Below are positions 18,320 through 26,750 of a stretch of 64,000 bases of DNA, piece after piece. Under the pieces are notes generated by a model. It was not told the origin of the DNA, ran no database searches, and saw nothing but the letters and a program-made list of their open reading frames with translations. Made by a program: the position numbers and the translations under genes. Position 1 is the stretch's first letter; every line of letters starts with the position of its first letter. Source of the stretch: Niabella pedocola (lineage in GTDB: Bacteria; Bacteroidota; Bacteroidia; Chitinophagales; Chitinophagaceae); assembly GCF_021044425.1 (NCBI RefSeq), contig NZ_JAJNEC010000008.1, forward strand, positions 62,001-126,000. Reading direction: 5' to 3'.

Positions 18320-18351
18320 CCGTCAAAACTACCAAAAAAACCGATACTAAA

Positions 18352-18367
18352 GTTAGATCATCCTAAC
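18352..18367. promoter_or_regulatory. Probable DtxR/MntR-type operator
   Basis: GTTAGATCATCCTAAC is an imperfect palindrome with perfect GTTAG/CTAAC ends. The TTAG...CTAA arrangement resembles IdeR/MntR boxes (TTAGG...CCTAA). It is in the divergent gap between the DtxR-type gene (start 18319) and the beta-lactamase gene (start 18461), so it could act on either. Confidence 0.55.
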
Positions 18368-18460
18368 ATCCATCCAGCACCACCAAACAGTGCCAATAGT
18401 ACTTTTTCTTGTTGTTCTGCCCGAAAAATGAGCGCCAGCCATTAAATTGCAACCTATTCT

Positions 18461-19261
18461 ATGCGTTTACTTTTCTTATCCTTTTTGCTGCTGACCGGAA
18501 TCTGCACCCGGGGCCAGACTGGTTTTCAACAACCATTTGACGCCTGCGCCGTAACAGGCAGCACCACGATATTTGATCTTAACAACCAGCGCTGGCTGAT
18601 CACGGATCGTGCTGATGCCATCAGCGGCACACAACCGGCCTCTACATTTAAGATCATTAACCTGCTGATTGCCCTGGAAACCGGTGTGATCCGGGATGAG
18701 CAGGAGATCATAAAATGGCCGGGACATACAGATACCACGCTTTATGGATACCGGCCCGATATTTACAGAGACATGAGCGTAAAAGAAGCTTTTGAAGTTT
18801 CTGCCGGTTGGGTGTTTATAGAGCTGGCTAAACGTATCGGCCGGAAAAAATATCAATACTACCTGAACCGGTGTCACTACGGGAACGGGAACCTGACAGA
18901 AAAGGGAACCGATTTCTGGAACTTCGGGGCCTTTGCCATCAGCCCCCGGAACCAGGTAACCTTTCTTGTAAACGTGTACAAAGAACAGGTGCCCTTTTCC
19001 AAACGAAACCTCGCCATCCTGAAAAACGTAATGATCACCGAAACCAATGATCATTATACCATCCGCTCAAAAACGGGATGGACCCGGATTGCAGGAAAAA
19101 ATATCGGCTGGTGGACCGGGTATGTTACAACCGGTGGCAATGTATACTTTTTTGCCACACGTATTTTGAACAACCAGGCGGAGCACAACCCCAACTTTGG
19201 CAATTGCCGCAAAACGATAACCCGCCACTTTTTGCACCAGCTGGGTGCCTTGCCGGAATAA
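18461..19261 (+). CDS. Class D (OXA-type) serine beta-lactamase, 266 aa
   Basis: A secreted beta-lactamase with signal peptide (residues 1-19, ending TRGQ). Class D motifs in order: PASTFKI with nucleophile Ser61 and Lys64; SAGW at 114-117, where most class D enzymes have S-x-V, so the conserved valine is replaced by glycine; YGN at 140-142; FW at 152-153, the Trp that helps lysine carboxylation; KTG at 204-206; and IGWWTGY for the terminal WxxG. All catalytic residues are present, so the gene is likely functional. There is no mobile element next to it: it looks like an intrinsic chromosomal gene, divergent from a DtxR-type regulator. Confidence 0.9.
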   Translation: MRLLFLSFLLLTGICTRGQTGFQQPFDACAVTGSTTIFDLNNQRWLITDRADAISGTQPASTFKIINLLIALETGVIRDEQEIIKWPGHTDTTLYGYRPDIYRDMSVKEAFEVSAGWVFIELAKRIGRKKYQYYLNRCHYGNGNLTEKGTDFWNFGAFAISPRNQVTFLVNVYKEQVPFSKRNLAILKNVMITETNDHYTIRSKTGWTRIAGKNIGWWTGYVTTGGNVYFFATRILNNQAEHNPNFGNCRKTITRHFLHQLGALPE

Positions 19262-19330
19262 CCGGGATCCATTCAGGTAGAGCCGGCTTACAAAAAAGTC
19301 CTATACTTGTATTCGAAAAACAGTAATTCA

Positions 19331-20119
19331 ATGACACCCACCTCCTTTGTCTGCACTACCTGCGGAACCGCTTATATCCCGGCCATGCAGCCGCCTGCCG
19401 CTTGCCCGGTTTGTACAGATGAGCGCCAATATATAAATCCGCAGGGGCAAAGCTGGACAACGCTTAAACAGGTCAACCGGACGCATAAAAACATCATCGA
19501 CAACATTGGTGAAGGTCTGTATGCGCTTTACACCACGCCCTCGTTTGCCATCGGGCAGCGGGCACACCTGCTGAAAACCCCGCATGGGAATATTCTTTGG
19601 GATTGCCTTGCCAACCTCGATGCTACTACGATTGAGCTCATCAACCAATTGGGCGGTATACAAAAAATAGCCATCTCCCATCCGCATTATTATACCACCA
19701 TGGCCGACTGGAGTCATGCCTTCGGTGCGCCGGTATATATTCATCAGCGGGACGCAGACTGGATCCCCCGCAGGGATTTTGATCTGCAACTTTGGGATGG
19801 ATTAAAAAATGAGCTGCTCCCCGGCGCCACACTGATCAATAGTGCCGGGCATTTTGACGGTGGCACCGTTTTGCATTATGACCGGGTTTTATTATCAGGA
19901 GATGTTATACAGGTAGCGCCTAATCTTAAAACTGTAAGCTTTATGTACAGCTATCCCAATTACATTCCGCTCAATAAAAAGAGCATCCTGCATATACAGG
20001 CTTCGCTGGAAGGCCTTGCATTTGATGCCATATATGGCGCTTTCGGACACTATATCACCCAACAGGCCAGGAAGGCCTTTGATGATTCAATAGCACGCTA
20101 CCTGAAGATCTTTGAATAA
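19331..20119 (+). CDS. MBL-fold metallohydrolase with N-terminal zinc ribbon, 262 aa
   Basis: Residues 8-28 form a four-cysteine knuckle (CTTC...CPVC), a rubredoxin/zinc-ribbon-like element. The rest is a metallo-beta-lactamase fold: ISHPHYYTTMADW supplies the first metal motif (H-x-H...D), AGHFDGGTVLHY the next His, and LSGDVIQ the bridging Asp. GHY near the end gives the last His. The start at 19331 (MTPTSF) is preferred over 19307, since the longer version adds only polar residues and the zinc ribbon begins right after. The substrate is unknown. It follows the beta-lactamase gene by 69 nt, but its fold is unrelated. Confidence 0.8.
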   Translation: MTPTSFVCTTCGTAYIPAMQPPAACPVCTDERQYINPQGQSWTTLKQVNRTHKNIIDNIGEGLYALYTTPSFAIGQRAHLLKTPHGNILWDCLANLDATTIELINQLGGIQKIAISHPHYYTTMADWSHAFGAPVYIHQRDADWIPRRDFDLQLWDGLKNELLPGATLINSAGHFDGGTVLHYDRVLLSGDVIQVAPNLKTVSFMYSYPNYIPLNKKSILHIQASLEGLAFDAIYGAFGHYITQQARKAFDDSIARYLKIFE

Positions 20120-20142
20120 ACACGTATTTTTATAAAAAAGCT

Positions 20143-20610
20143 ATGGAAACAACCGCACAAAATTTTGCAAAAGCAGCAATGCTGATCCGCAAACCCGTTG
20201 CAACGGTTTTTGAAGCCTTTATTGATCCGGAGATCACTACGAAGATCTGGTTCACCAAAAGCTCCGGGAAACTGGAAACCGGAAAAACAATTGAATGGGC
20301 ATGGGAAATGTACAATCATACGGTTCCTGTGAATGTGACCGATATTGAAACCAACAGGAAGATCGAAATTCAATGGGGCAACTATGAAGCAAAAACAACA
20401 GTAAGCTGGACCTTTACCGCCGTTAGCGAAAACAGCACCTTTGTAAGCATTGTAAACAGCGGTTTTAAAGGAGATACCGATCAGCTTATGGCACAGGTGC
20501 GGGATTCAACAGAAGGGTTTGCCCTTGTACTCGCCAACCTGAAAGCCCTGCTGGAACATGGCATACAGCTAAACCTGGTGGGCGACCGTTTTCCAAAAGA
20601 AATGGTATAA
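20143..20610 (+). CDS. SRPBCC (AHSA1-like) domain protein, 155 aa
   Basis: A START/Bet v1-type fold of the AHSA1 branch. The diagnostic start is IRKPVATVFEAFIDPEITTKIWFTKSSGKLETGKTIEW, and the last helix is MAQVRDSTEGFALVLANLKALLEHG. This family binds hydrophobic ligands or acts in stress-related roles; no specific function can be assigned here. It lies 23 nt after the MBL-fold gene and is probably co-transcribed. Confidence 0.8.
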   Translation: METTAQNFAKAAMLIRKPVATVFEAFIDPEITTKIWFTKSSGKLETGKTIEWAWEMYNHTVPVNVTDIETNRKIEIQWGNYEAKTTVSWTFTAVSENSTFVSIVNSGFKGDTDQLMAQVRDSTEGFALVLANLKALLEHGIQLNLVGDRFPKEMV

Positions 20611-20834
20611 ACCCGGCACAACAATAGATCCTTTCGAGTACGCCTGCCGAGCAAAAGATTGCATAGGAACTATTACGCCTTTCATTATTGAACTACGAAA
20701 AGCTTATACGAAACGTTGCCTTAGATCCTGAAGCCTTATCATACAAGCGCAGCATTTTGAATGGCCTCACTACCGGCACTCGGATAGCTTTTATTTTTTT
20801 ATCGTATATTTCCCTTTTACACAAAACAATAAAT

Positions 20835-21179
20835 ATGCAGGAAGAGCCCACCATTAACTGGTCGGATTTCACAAAGATTGAAATGCGTGTGGGAACCATT
20901 ACCCATGCGGAGGTTTTTAAAGAAGCACATAAACCGGCCTATAAACTCACGATTGACTTTGGCGCCTACGGGCTGTACAAATCTTCGGCACAAATTACCA
21001 AGCTGTATGATGCAGCATCATTGCCGGGCAAACAAGTGATCGCCGTGCTGAATTTTCCACCCAAGCAGATCGCAAATTTTTACAGCGAATGCCTGGTACT
21101 GGGTACGGTTGGGGACGCCAATACCATCACGCTGCTTTCGCCGGAGCAGCCGGTACCCAACGGACTAAGAGTGGGATGA
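20835..21179 (+). CDS. csaA: tRNA-binding / chaperone-like CsaA protein, 114 aa
   Basis: A single OB-fold tRNA-binding domain: DFTKIEMRVGTITHAEVFKEAHKPAYKLTIDFG, then SSAQITKLYDAASLPGKQVIAVLNFPPKQIA and the closing SECLVLG segment. CsaA proteins of about 110 residues resemble the C-terminal domain of MetRS and have been linked to secretion chaperone activity. The start at 20835 (MQEEPTINW) gives the normal family length; an in-frame TTG/ATG extension upstream would add 49 residues unlike the family. It is followed 25 nt later by the macro-domain gene. Confidence 0.85.
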   Translation: MQEEPTINWSDFTKIEMRVGTITHAEVFKEAHKPAYKLTIDFGAYGLYKSSAQITKLYDAASLPGKQVIAVLNFPPKQIANFYSECLVLGTVGDANTITLLSPEQPVPNGLRVG

Positions 21180-21204
21180 TCAACCCGTTTATAAACAAAT
21201 GTAA

Positions 21205-21717
21205 ATGATCGAAGTCATCACCGGGGACATTACAAAGGTAGCAGCGGACGCCATCGTAAACGCCGCTAACACATCGCTACTGGGTGGTGGTGGTGTGGAT
21301 GGAGCCATTCACCGTGCGGGAGGGCCGGAGATTCTTGCCGAATGCAGAAAGATCATTGCCCGCCAGGGCAGCTGTAAAACCGGCGATGCCGTTGTTACTA
21401 CTGCCGGCCGGCTTCCGGCGAAATATGTGATCCATACCGTTGGTCCTGTATGGAACGGTGGTCAAAAACAGGAGGCTGCCAAACTGCATGCCTGCTATAT
21501 CCATTCGCTGGAGCAGGCCGTATCGTACCAGTGTCGGAGCATTGCCTTTCCCGGTATCAGCACCGGCATTTACGGTTACCCAAAGAAAGAGGCTGCTGCC
21601 ATCGCTGTAGCTGCTGTAATGCTGTTCCTGCAGCAGCCTTCAACGATTGAAAAATTGAGCTTTGTTTGTTTTGACGCGGAGTATGAGCAATATATCCGGC
21701 AGGAATGCAGCCGGTAA
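21205..21717 (+). CDS. Macro-domain O-acetyl-ADP-ribose deacetylase, 170 aa
   Basis: A YmdB-type macro domain that removes acyl or ADP-ribose groups. The ADP-ribose-binding hallmarks are complete: GDITKVAADAIVNAANTSLLGGGGVDGAIHRAGG (positions 6-39), VVTTAGRLPAKYVIHTVGP and FPGISTGIYGYPKKEAA. Catalytic Asn and Asp equivalents lie in the first motif. It probably shares a transcript with csaA. The biological target is not evident. Confidence 0.9.
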   Translation: MIEVITGDITKVAADAIVNAANTSLLGGGGVDGAIHRAGGPEILAECRKIIARQGSCKTGDAVVTTAGRLPAKYVIHTVGPVWNGGQKQEAAKLHACYIHSLEQAVSYQCRSIAFPGISTGIYGYPKKEAAAIAVAAVMLFLQQPSTIEKLSFVCFDAEYEQYIRQECSR

Positions 21718-21735
21718 CACCTTTTGTATAAACCG

Positions 21736-22926
21736 TTACTGTAAGGGCTCATAATCCAGGGGAAGCATGTTGCCCACACTGTTGCTCCATCCCCAATAGC
21801 CGGAGGAGGTGAGATCGCCCGGCGGTGCCCAATTGCCCCGTTGGTCAATGCCCACCGGTCCTTTCAACTGCAACAGGGAACGCTGGTGCAAGGCGGGGCG
21901 ATTAGGTGCTCCAAGGTATTGGAGGTACTCCCGGTCTTCCGTAGCGCCAAGATAAGTAACCGCCAGGAACTGGTTCCAGTACACCATCTTGTAACCACCA
22001 ATGGTACCGGTAAGTACGCTATCGGTGCGCAATAATGCCGGTGCGTAATAATTGGTATAATCGCTCCGGCCCATCACCTGTTTGTAATATGCCGCCGAAT
22101 CCTGCGATTGTGCTTCCATCAATCCGGTTTTAGCCAGCTGAAGCGCCCGCTGCGCTGCAATTTTCCGTACCCGTTCTTTTTCTATATCCGGTACACGGAT
22201 CATGCGCCTTACTTCAAAATCTTCCTCCGCAAGCCGGTTCTGATACAGCGCTCTTATAAAATGCATGGCGGAGCCATAATAGGCCTTTTTCCGGTTCCGG
22301 GCAGCACCTCTTTTTGATGTAGCGTTCCGCTCCAAAAACAAAGCAAAGCCGGAATAGTAGGATTGAGATGTACTAAAGCTGATCTTAAAATCCTGCAGAT
22401 CGTACCGGATGATATAATCCAGCTGGGGGTTCACAATAACCAGGGGTACATCCGCAACGGCTTCCAGGACCTGTTCTTTTTTATAGTACCGGAACCGGAT
22501 GGCCTCCTTGTTCTGGAGGATACATTTACGGGCCATCGGTGTTCTGCCGATAAAGGTTTCCAGGAAGATGTTGCCCCATTTTTCCCAGGATTCGGTAACA
22601 TAACCGCCAATGGTTATATTGTCCAGTTCCTTCACTTTGGGTTTCAGCTCAAAACGAAGGTTCAGCGGCGCTTCCCCGGGTTTTACCGTATATACAATTG
22701 ACTCAAAGCTCACCCCGGAAACAATCAGATCCCCTGCCGGCACATTCGTTAACCGGAAACTTCCGTCAGATGCGGTACTGGTCCCCACGACGCTATTATT
22801 GATAAAAACACTGATGCCCGCAATGGGCTGGCCGGTACCTTCGGCCACTACCCGCCCGGCAACCGTCCGTTGTGTTGATGCCGGCAATACACAACAGCAA
22901 AAGAATGCAATTAGTCCGTATCGCAT
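21736..22926 (-). CDS. Secreted carboxypeptidase-regulatory-like domain protein, 396 aa
   Basis: After a signal peptide (about residues 1-18) comes a CarboxypepD_reg-like beta-sandwich of about 80 residues: VAGRVVAEGTGQPIAGISVFINNSVVGTSTASDGSF. It is like that found at the N-terminus of Bacteroidota outer-membrane proteins. The remaining 290 residues have no motif I can name; they contain charged and aromatic-rich stretches but no beta-barrel ending. Probably an envelope protein. It is convergent with the macro-domain gene (18 nt between stops) and divergent from the amidohydrolase. Confidence 0.7.
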   Translation of the reverse strand: MRYGLIAFFCCCVLPASTQRTVAGRVVAEGTGQPIAGISVFINNSVVGTSTASDGSFRLTNVPAGDLIVSGVSFESIVYTVKPGEAPLNLRFELKPKVKELDNITIGGYVTESWEKWGNIFLETFIGRTPMARKCILQNKEAIRFRYYKKEQVLEAVADVPLVIVNPQLDYIIRYDLQDFKISFSTSQSYYSGFALFLERNATSKRGAARNRKKAYYGSAMHFIRALYQNRLAEEDFEVRRMIRVPDIEKERVRKIAAQRALQLAKTGLMEAQSQDSAAYYKQVMGRSDYTNYYAPALLRTDSVLTGTIGGYKMVYWNQFLAVTYLGATEDREYLQYLGAPNRPALHQRSLLQLKGPVGIDQRGNWAPPGDLTSSGYWGWSNSVGNMLPLDYEPLQ

Positions 22927-22950
22927 ATACTAAATATAGTTACAATCATA

Positions 22951-22974
22951 AACAGGAAGATATCCCTTCCTGTT
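22951..22974. promoter_or_regulatory. Perfect 9-bp inverted repeat between divergent genes
   Basis: AACAGGAAG (22951-22959) and CTTCCTGTT (22966-22974) flank a 6-nt loop. It lies 25 nt upstream of the minus-strand gene start and 67 nt upstream of the plus-strand start. It could be an operator serving both genes or a 5'-UTR hairpin of one; a terminator is unlikely because no gene ends here. Confidence 0.4.
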
Positions 22975-23040
22975 AAAATTTTCTATTTTTCGCGGATGCA
23001 TCTGGCCTGCAGTTTCCTGTATAATATGTTAACTTGCTGT

Positions 23041-24336
23041 ATGAATAAACGGATCCTCTTTTTTCTTGGTGCCGGGCTGTTGGCATCGCTGGTGATTTGC
23101 GGGCAGGAGAAGGCCGCTGCTATCAGCAAACAGGCTGAAGCGCTGCAGGCAAAACTTTCGGAGTGGCGCCGGCACATCCATCAAAATCCTGAGCTCAGTA
23201 ACCGGGAGTTTAAAACCCAGCAGTACGTACTGGCTCATTTAAAAAAGCTGGGAATCGAAACACAGCTACTTGCCAAAACCGGTGTGGTAGGCATCTTAAA
23301 GGGCGGGAAACCGGGGCCTGTAATTGCGTTGCGGGCCGATATGGATGCGCTGCCGGTTTTAGAGCGCAACCAACTTCCGTTCAGGTCGACGGCCAAAGGC
23401 GAATACCTGGGAAAGGAAGTACCGGTAATGCATGCCTGCGGACATGACGCGCATGTGGCCATGCTGATGGGTGCGGCCGAAGTACTTGCAGGTATGAAAG
23501 CGGATATGCCCGGAACGGTTAAGTTTATCTTTCAACCCGCGGAAGAAGGTGCGCCGGGTGACGAGGAAGGTGGCGCGGAATTGATGGTAAAAGAGGGAGT
23601 GCTTGAACATCCGAAGGTGGCGGCCGTTTTTGGAATGCATATAGAAAGCTGGATCGAGGAAGGAAAAGTGTTTTATAAACCGGGGCCCTTTATGGCAGCC
23701 AGTGATTGGTTTACCATTAAGATAAAAGGAAGCCAGTCGCACGGTGCACAACCCTGGAAAGGCGTGGATCCTATTGCCATCAGCGCGCAGGTCATTAATG
23801 CGCTGCAACAGATTGTGAGCCGCCAGGAAGATCTTACCCGGGCGCCTGTGGTGCTTACCGTTGGCAAGATCAATGCCGGTGTACGCAATAACATTATCCC
23901 GGAGGAACTGGAAATGGCCGGCACCATCCGCACGTTTGATACGGCCATGCAGCGCGATGTGCACCGGCGGATCCGCCAGATTACCGAAGGCATTGCAGCT
24001 GCCAACGGAGCTTCCGCCGACATCATAATCAAAAACAACACACCTGTTACCTACAATAACCCGGAGCTGACGCAAAAAATCGTTCCGGTTCTGGAGAAAG
24101 CAGTGGGCAGCCAAAATGTGCAGGAAACCAGCTGGGTAACCGGCGCTGAAGATTTTGCCTTTTATGGCAAAAACACGCCCGCAGTATTTCTTTACTATGG
24201 CGGTATGCCTAAGGGTAATGAAGCTGCCAAGGCTCCGCCGCACCACACGCCCGATTTTATGATATCGGACCGCATGCTCTATAACGGGGTAAAAATATTC
24301 TGTAACCTGGTGTTTGATTATGCCACACTTCCGTAA
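23041..24336 (+). CDS. Secreted M20D amidohydrolase (N-acyl-amino-acid amidase type), 431 aa
   Basis: A metallo-amidohydrolase related to hippurate hydrolase and IAA-amino-acid hydrolases. The start at 23041 (MNKRILFFLGAGLLASLVIC) gives a signal peptide with a possible lipobox (LVIC). Catalytic and metal segments follow: WRRHIHQNPELSNREFKTQ, ALRADMDALPV, MHACGHDAHVAMLMG, FQPAEEGAPGDEEGGAELM (dinuclear-site Glu), and the dimerisation domain containing GSQSHGAQPWKGVDPI. The C-terminal His is in PHHTPDF. Cleaves N-acyl amino acids outside the cytoplasm; the exact substrate is unknown. Confidence 0.88.
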   Translation: MNKRILFFLGAGLLASLVICGQEKAAAISKQAEALQAKLSEWRRHIHQNPELSNREFKTQQYVLAHLKKLGIETQLLAKTGVVGILKGGKPGPVIALRADMDALPVLERNQLPFRSTAKGEYLGKEVPVMHACGHDAHVAMLMGAAEVLAGMKADMPGTVKFIFQPAEEGAPGDEEGGAELMVKEGVLEHPKVAAVFGMHIESWIEEGKVFYKPGPFMAASDWFTIKIKGSQSHGAQPWKGVDPIAISAQVINALQQIVSRQEDLTRAPVVLTVGKINAGVRNNIIPEELEMAGTIRTFDTAMQRDVHRRIRQITEGIAAANGASADIIIKNNTPVTYNNPELTQKIVPVLEKAVGSQNVQETSWVTGAEDFAFYGKNTPAVFLYYGGMPKGNEAAKAPPHHTPDFMISDRMLYNGVKIFCNLVFDYATLP

Positions 24337-24341
24337 AAGAA

Positions 24342-24372
24342 AAAACCGCTTCCCAACAGGGTACGCGGTTTT
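24342..24372. terminator. Bidirectional-type terminator after the amidohydrolase gene
   Basis: AAAACCGC (24342-24349) pairs with GCGGTTTT (24365-24372). The A/T-rich ends provide a T-run in either direction, and it sits between convergent genes ending at 24336 (+) and 24432 (-). Confidence 0.75.
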
Positions 24373-24431
24373 CATTATCTTACGCCGGTAGGCGGCGATT
24401 ACGAGCGGGCACTTTTTAAAAACAGGGCTGC

Positions 24432-25508
24432 TTATTTTTTATCGAGTAAAGCCGCCAGCTTCTGATCCAGATCTTCACCACGGAGGTCTTTAGCCAGGAT
24501 CTTTCCATCGGGGCCTACCAGCAGATTCCGCGGGATAGCCGTGATCCGGTATTTCTGGGCCACTTCATTCTCCCAACCTTTCAGGTCACTCACCTGCGTC
24601 CAGGTAAGCTCATCTTTTTTTATGGCCGCCAGCCAGCGGTCTGCTTCTTCGTCGAGCGAAACACCCAGCACCGTAAAGTTTTTGTCTTTGTATTTTTTAA
24701 AGGTCTTTACCAGGTTTACATTCTCCCTCCGGCAGGGTCCGCACCAGCTTGCCCAAAAATCAACCAGCACATATTTACCGCGGAACTGGGCCAGCGATAC
24801 CTCCCTGCCGCTGGTATCTTTCTGCGAAAAATCAGTTGCAATACTTCCTACGGCATTAAACCGGGCATCTACGAGCGCCTTCTTCAATTGCCCGCCAATG
24901 GCCGAACTCATAGCCTCTCCGGTAAGTACTTTCGCTCTTTTCTCCAGCACTGAAACATCTTCCGTAAAACCGATGGTAGACAGGATCACCATGGCACTTA
25001 CGGGTGAAGACGGATGTTTGCTTATAAACTTATCTACACTATTCTGAATATCATCTATCTGCGCCTTCATTGCGTTATTCAATCCCGGATTCGCCGTATT
25101 CGACTGCAATTGCATTCCCAGCTGATCGATCTTTTCAAACTTTGGAATAAACTGGTCCTGAAATTCGGTAAATGCGTCCTGCGTTTTTGACCCGGTAAAT
25201 TTCCAGTCGTCTATTTTTGTTTTTACAGATCCCGATACCTTTACATTTTCATTTCCCAGGAATACCGCCGTTTTCATTGTATCCGCTACCATCAATCCCA
25301 GGAGGGTGGCTGCTTCCAGTTTGGTGCTCAGCACAAAATTTCCGGCTTTCGATCTGGTTTCACCCAGGGGTGATGATCCGTTTTCCAGGTCAATCAGGAC
25401 AACCGGTGTATTGTCCGGCAACCCTTCCACCGACCCCGTCAGCGTTAATTTTTGAGCCATAGTGCATAAAGGCAATACCAATGCAAGAAGAAGACTGATT
25501 TTATTCAT
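24432..25508 (-). CDS. TlpA-like thiol-disulfide oxidoreductase with DUF4369 domain, 358 aa
   Basis: Signal peptide at residues 1-18. Residues 20-110 form a DUF4369-like beta domain (LTLTGSVEGLPDNTPVVLID), typical of Bacteroidota TlpA proteins. Residues 225-358 are a thioredoxin fold with the active site WASWCGPC (Cys at 256 and 259) and cis-Pro in ITAIPRNLLVGPDG. It probably works in the periplasm as a disulfide reductase; the partner is unknown. Monocistronic, convergent with the amidohydrolase. Confidence 0.88.
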   Translation of the reverse strand: MNKISLLLALVLPLCTMAQKLTLTGSVEGLPDNTPVVLIDLENGSSPLGETRSKAGNFVLSTKLEAATLLGLMVADTMKTAVFLGNENVKVSGSVKTKIDDWKFTGSKTQDAFTEFQDQFIPKFEKIDQLGMQLQSNTANPGLNNAMKAQIDDIQNSVDKFISKHPSSPVSAMVILSTIGFTEDVSVLEKRAKVLTGEAMSSAIGGQLKKALVDARFNAVGSIATDFSQKDTSGREVSLAQFRGKYVLVDFWASWCGPCRRENVNLVKTFKKYKDKNFTVLGVSLDEEADRWLAAIKKDELTWTQVSDLKGWENEVAQKYRITAIPRNLLVGPDGKILAKDLRGEDLDQKLAALLDKK

Positions 25509-25757
25509 TTAGATCGAATTTTTATAATACGATGCGCTTAAGCACACGCTCCCAGTAAAACAAGATTACGCTTTTTTTGTTGCGCTGTTGATAACGAAGA
25601 TGGCATCAACGTCCGGTTCTTTTTTTGAACCTACCCTGCCATACCGATAATATATTGATTACCTGACGTCCGTGGGAGCGGATTTGTACCGGAAGCGCTT
25701 ATGATTTAGCAAAATATTAATACCTGCAGCCAACCCCGGAAGATCCTGATGAACGGA

Positions 25758-26531
25758 TCAGCCCAGCACATTTTTAATAAAATGGCGGGTTGTAGCTGCC
25801 AGATCCGTTTGGCCGTCCAGTGCTTTTATGTAAGCAGAACCGATGATGGCCCCGTTTGCATACTTGCAGGCCCGAGAAAACGTATCCTGGTCTTTGATAC
25901 CAAAACCCACGAGGACAGGGTTGTTCAACCCGTAATGCTGTAACCGTTCCAGGTATTGTTCCACTGCAGCAAAATCTTTTTCATTGCCGGTGGTTGACGA
26001 AGAAGACACGGCATACAGAAAGCCACTGCTCAATGCATCCAGCTTCCGCACCCTTGTTTCGGAGGTTTCCGGCGTTACCAGAAAAATAAAGCTAAGCCCG
26101 TACCGGTCTACGATTGCTTTATAGGTTGTTTCAAATTCAAAGGGTGGCAGGTCCGGAAGAATCAGTCCGTCTACACCTGCAGCAGCGGCATCTGCACAAA
26201 ACTTTTCAAAGCCGTACTGCAACACCGGGTTCATATAACCCATCAGCACCACCGGTATATGAATTTGGTTGCGCATCGGCTTCAATTGCTCAAACAATAA
26301 CGAGAGGGTCATTCCGCCCTGCAGCGCAATAGTGCTGCTGTTCTGGATCACCTCCCCGTCGGCCAGCGGATCGCTGTAAGGCATTCCCAATTCGATAATA
26401 TCGGCTCCGCTATCCTGCAGCGCCTGCATTACCGGAAGGGTACTGTTTACCTGCGGAAAGCCAGCAGTACAATATACATTCAATACATTCTTTCCCTTTT
26501 TTGCAAATACATCTTTTAACCGGCTCATCAA
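25758..26531 (-). CDS. trpA: Tryptophan synthase alpha chain, 257 aa
   Basis: Catalyses cleavage of indole-3-glycerol phosphate to indole and glyceraldehyde 3-phosphate, passing indole to TrpB. The catalytic Glu and Asp lie in ADIIELGMPYSDPLADG. DGLILPDLPPFE and the phosphate-binding GFGIKD and ANGAIIGSAYIK segments are intact. It lies downstream of trpB with 219 nt between them, and that gap holds a decayed aspartic protease gene. The pair is 13 kb away from trpEGDCF in this window. Confidence 0.96.
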   Translation of the reverse strand: MMSRLKDVFAKKGKNVLNVYCTAGFPQVNSTLPVMQALQDSGADIIELGMPYSDPLADGEVIQNSSTIALQGGMTLSLLFEQLKPMRNQIHIPVVLMGYMNPVLQYGFEKFCADAAAAGVDGLILPDLPPFEFETTYKAIVDRYGLSFIFLVTPETSETRVRKLDALSSGFLYAVSSSSTTGNEKDFAAVEQYLERLQHYGLNNPVLVGFGIKDQDTFSRACKYANGAIIGSAYIKALDGQTDLAATTRHFIKNVLG

Positions 26532-26574
26532 TGTTCTTTTATTAATCTTCTCTTTTTTTAAATTAAAACAGCAG

Positions 26575-26729
26575 TTATTTCATTTTTAAAACGGCATACC
26601 TGGGATGTTCCGGATGCCCCAATATATTCAGACACATGCGCCGCACTTCTTCACCAATCAGATGCCTCCGGGAATTTTTTCGAAATCAACAGCATTGATC
26701 AGCGCTATATCTGCATATACCCGTCTCAT
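26575..26729 (-). pseudogene. Remnant of a clan-AA retropepsin-like aspartic protease gene
   Basis: From ATG at 26729 the frame reads MRRVYADIALINAVDFEKIP and stops after 23 codons. The next frame continues HLIGEEVRRMCLNILGHPEH, then PRYAVLKMK to TAA at 26575-26577. The first part resembles the N-terminus of small Bacteroidota clan-AA aspartic proteases (VYADIELINA..., then EEVRRM.VN.LVDTGA). The HPEHPRYAVLKMK tail resembles their C-terminus. The catalytic D-T-G and everything between are missing, so a frameshift plus a central deletion have removed the gene. The family assignment is from memory of typical sequences. Confidence 0.55.
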
Positions 26730-26750
26730 GGCTTAATCTTTATTATAAAA

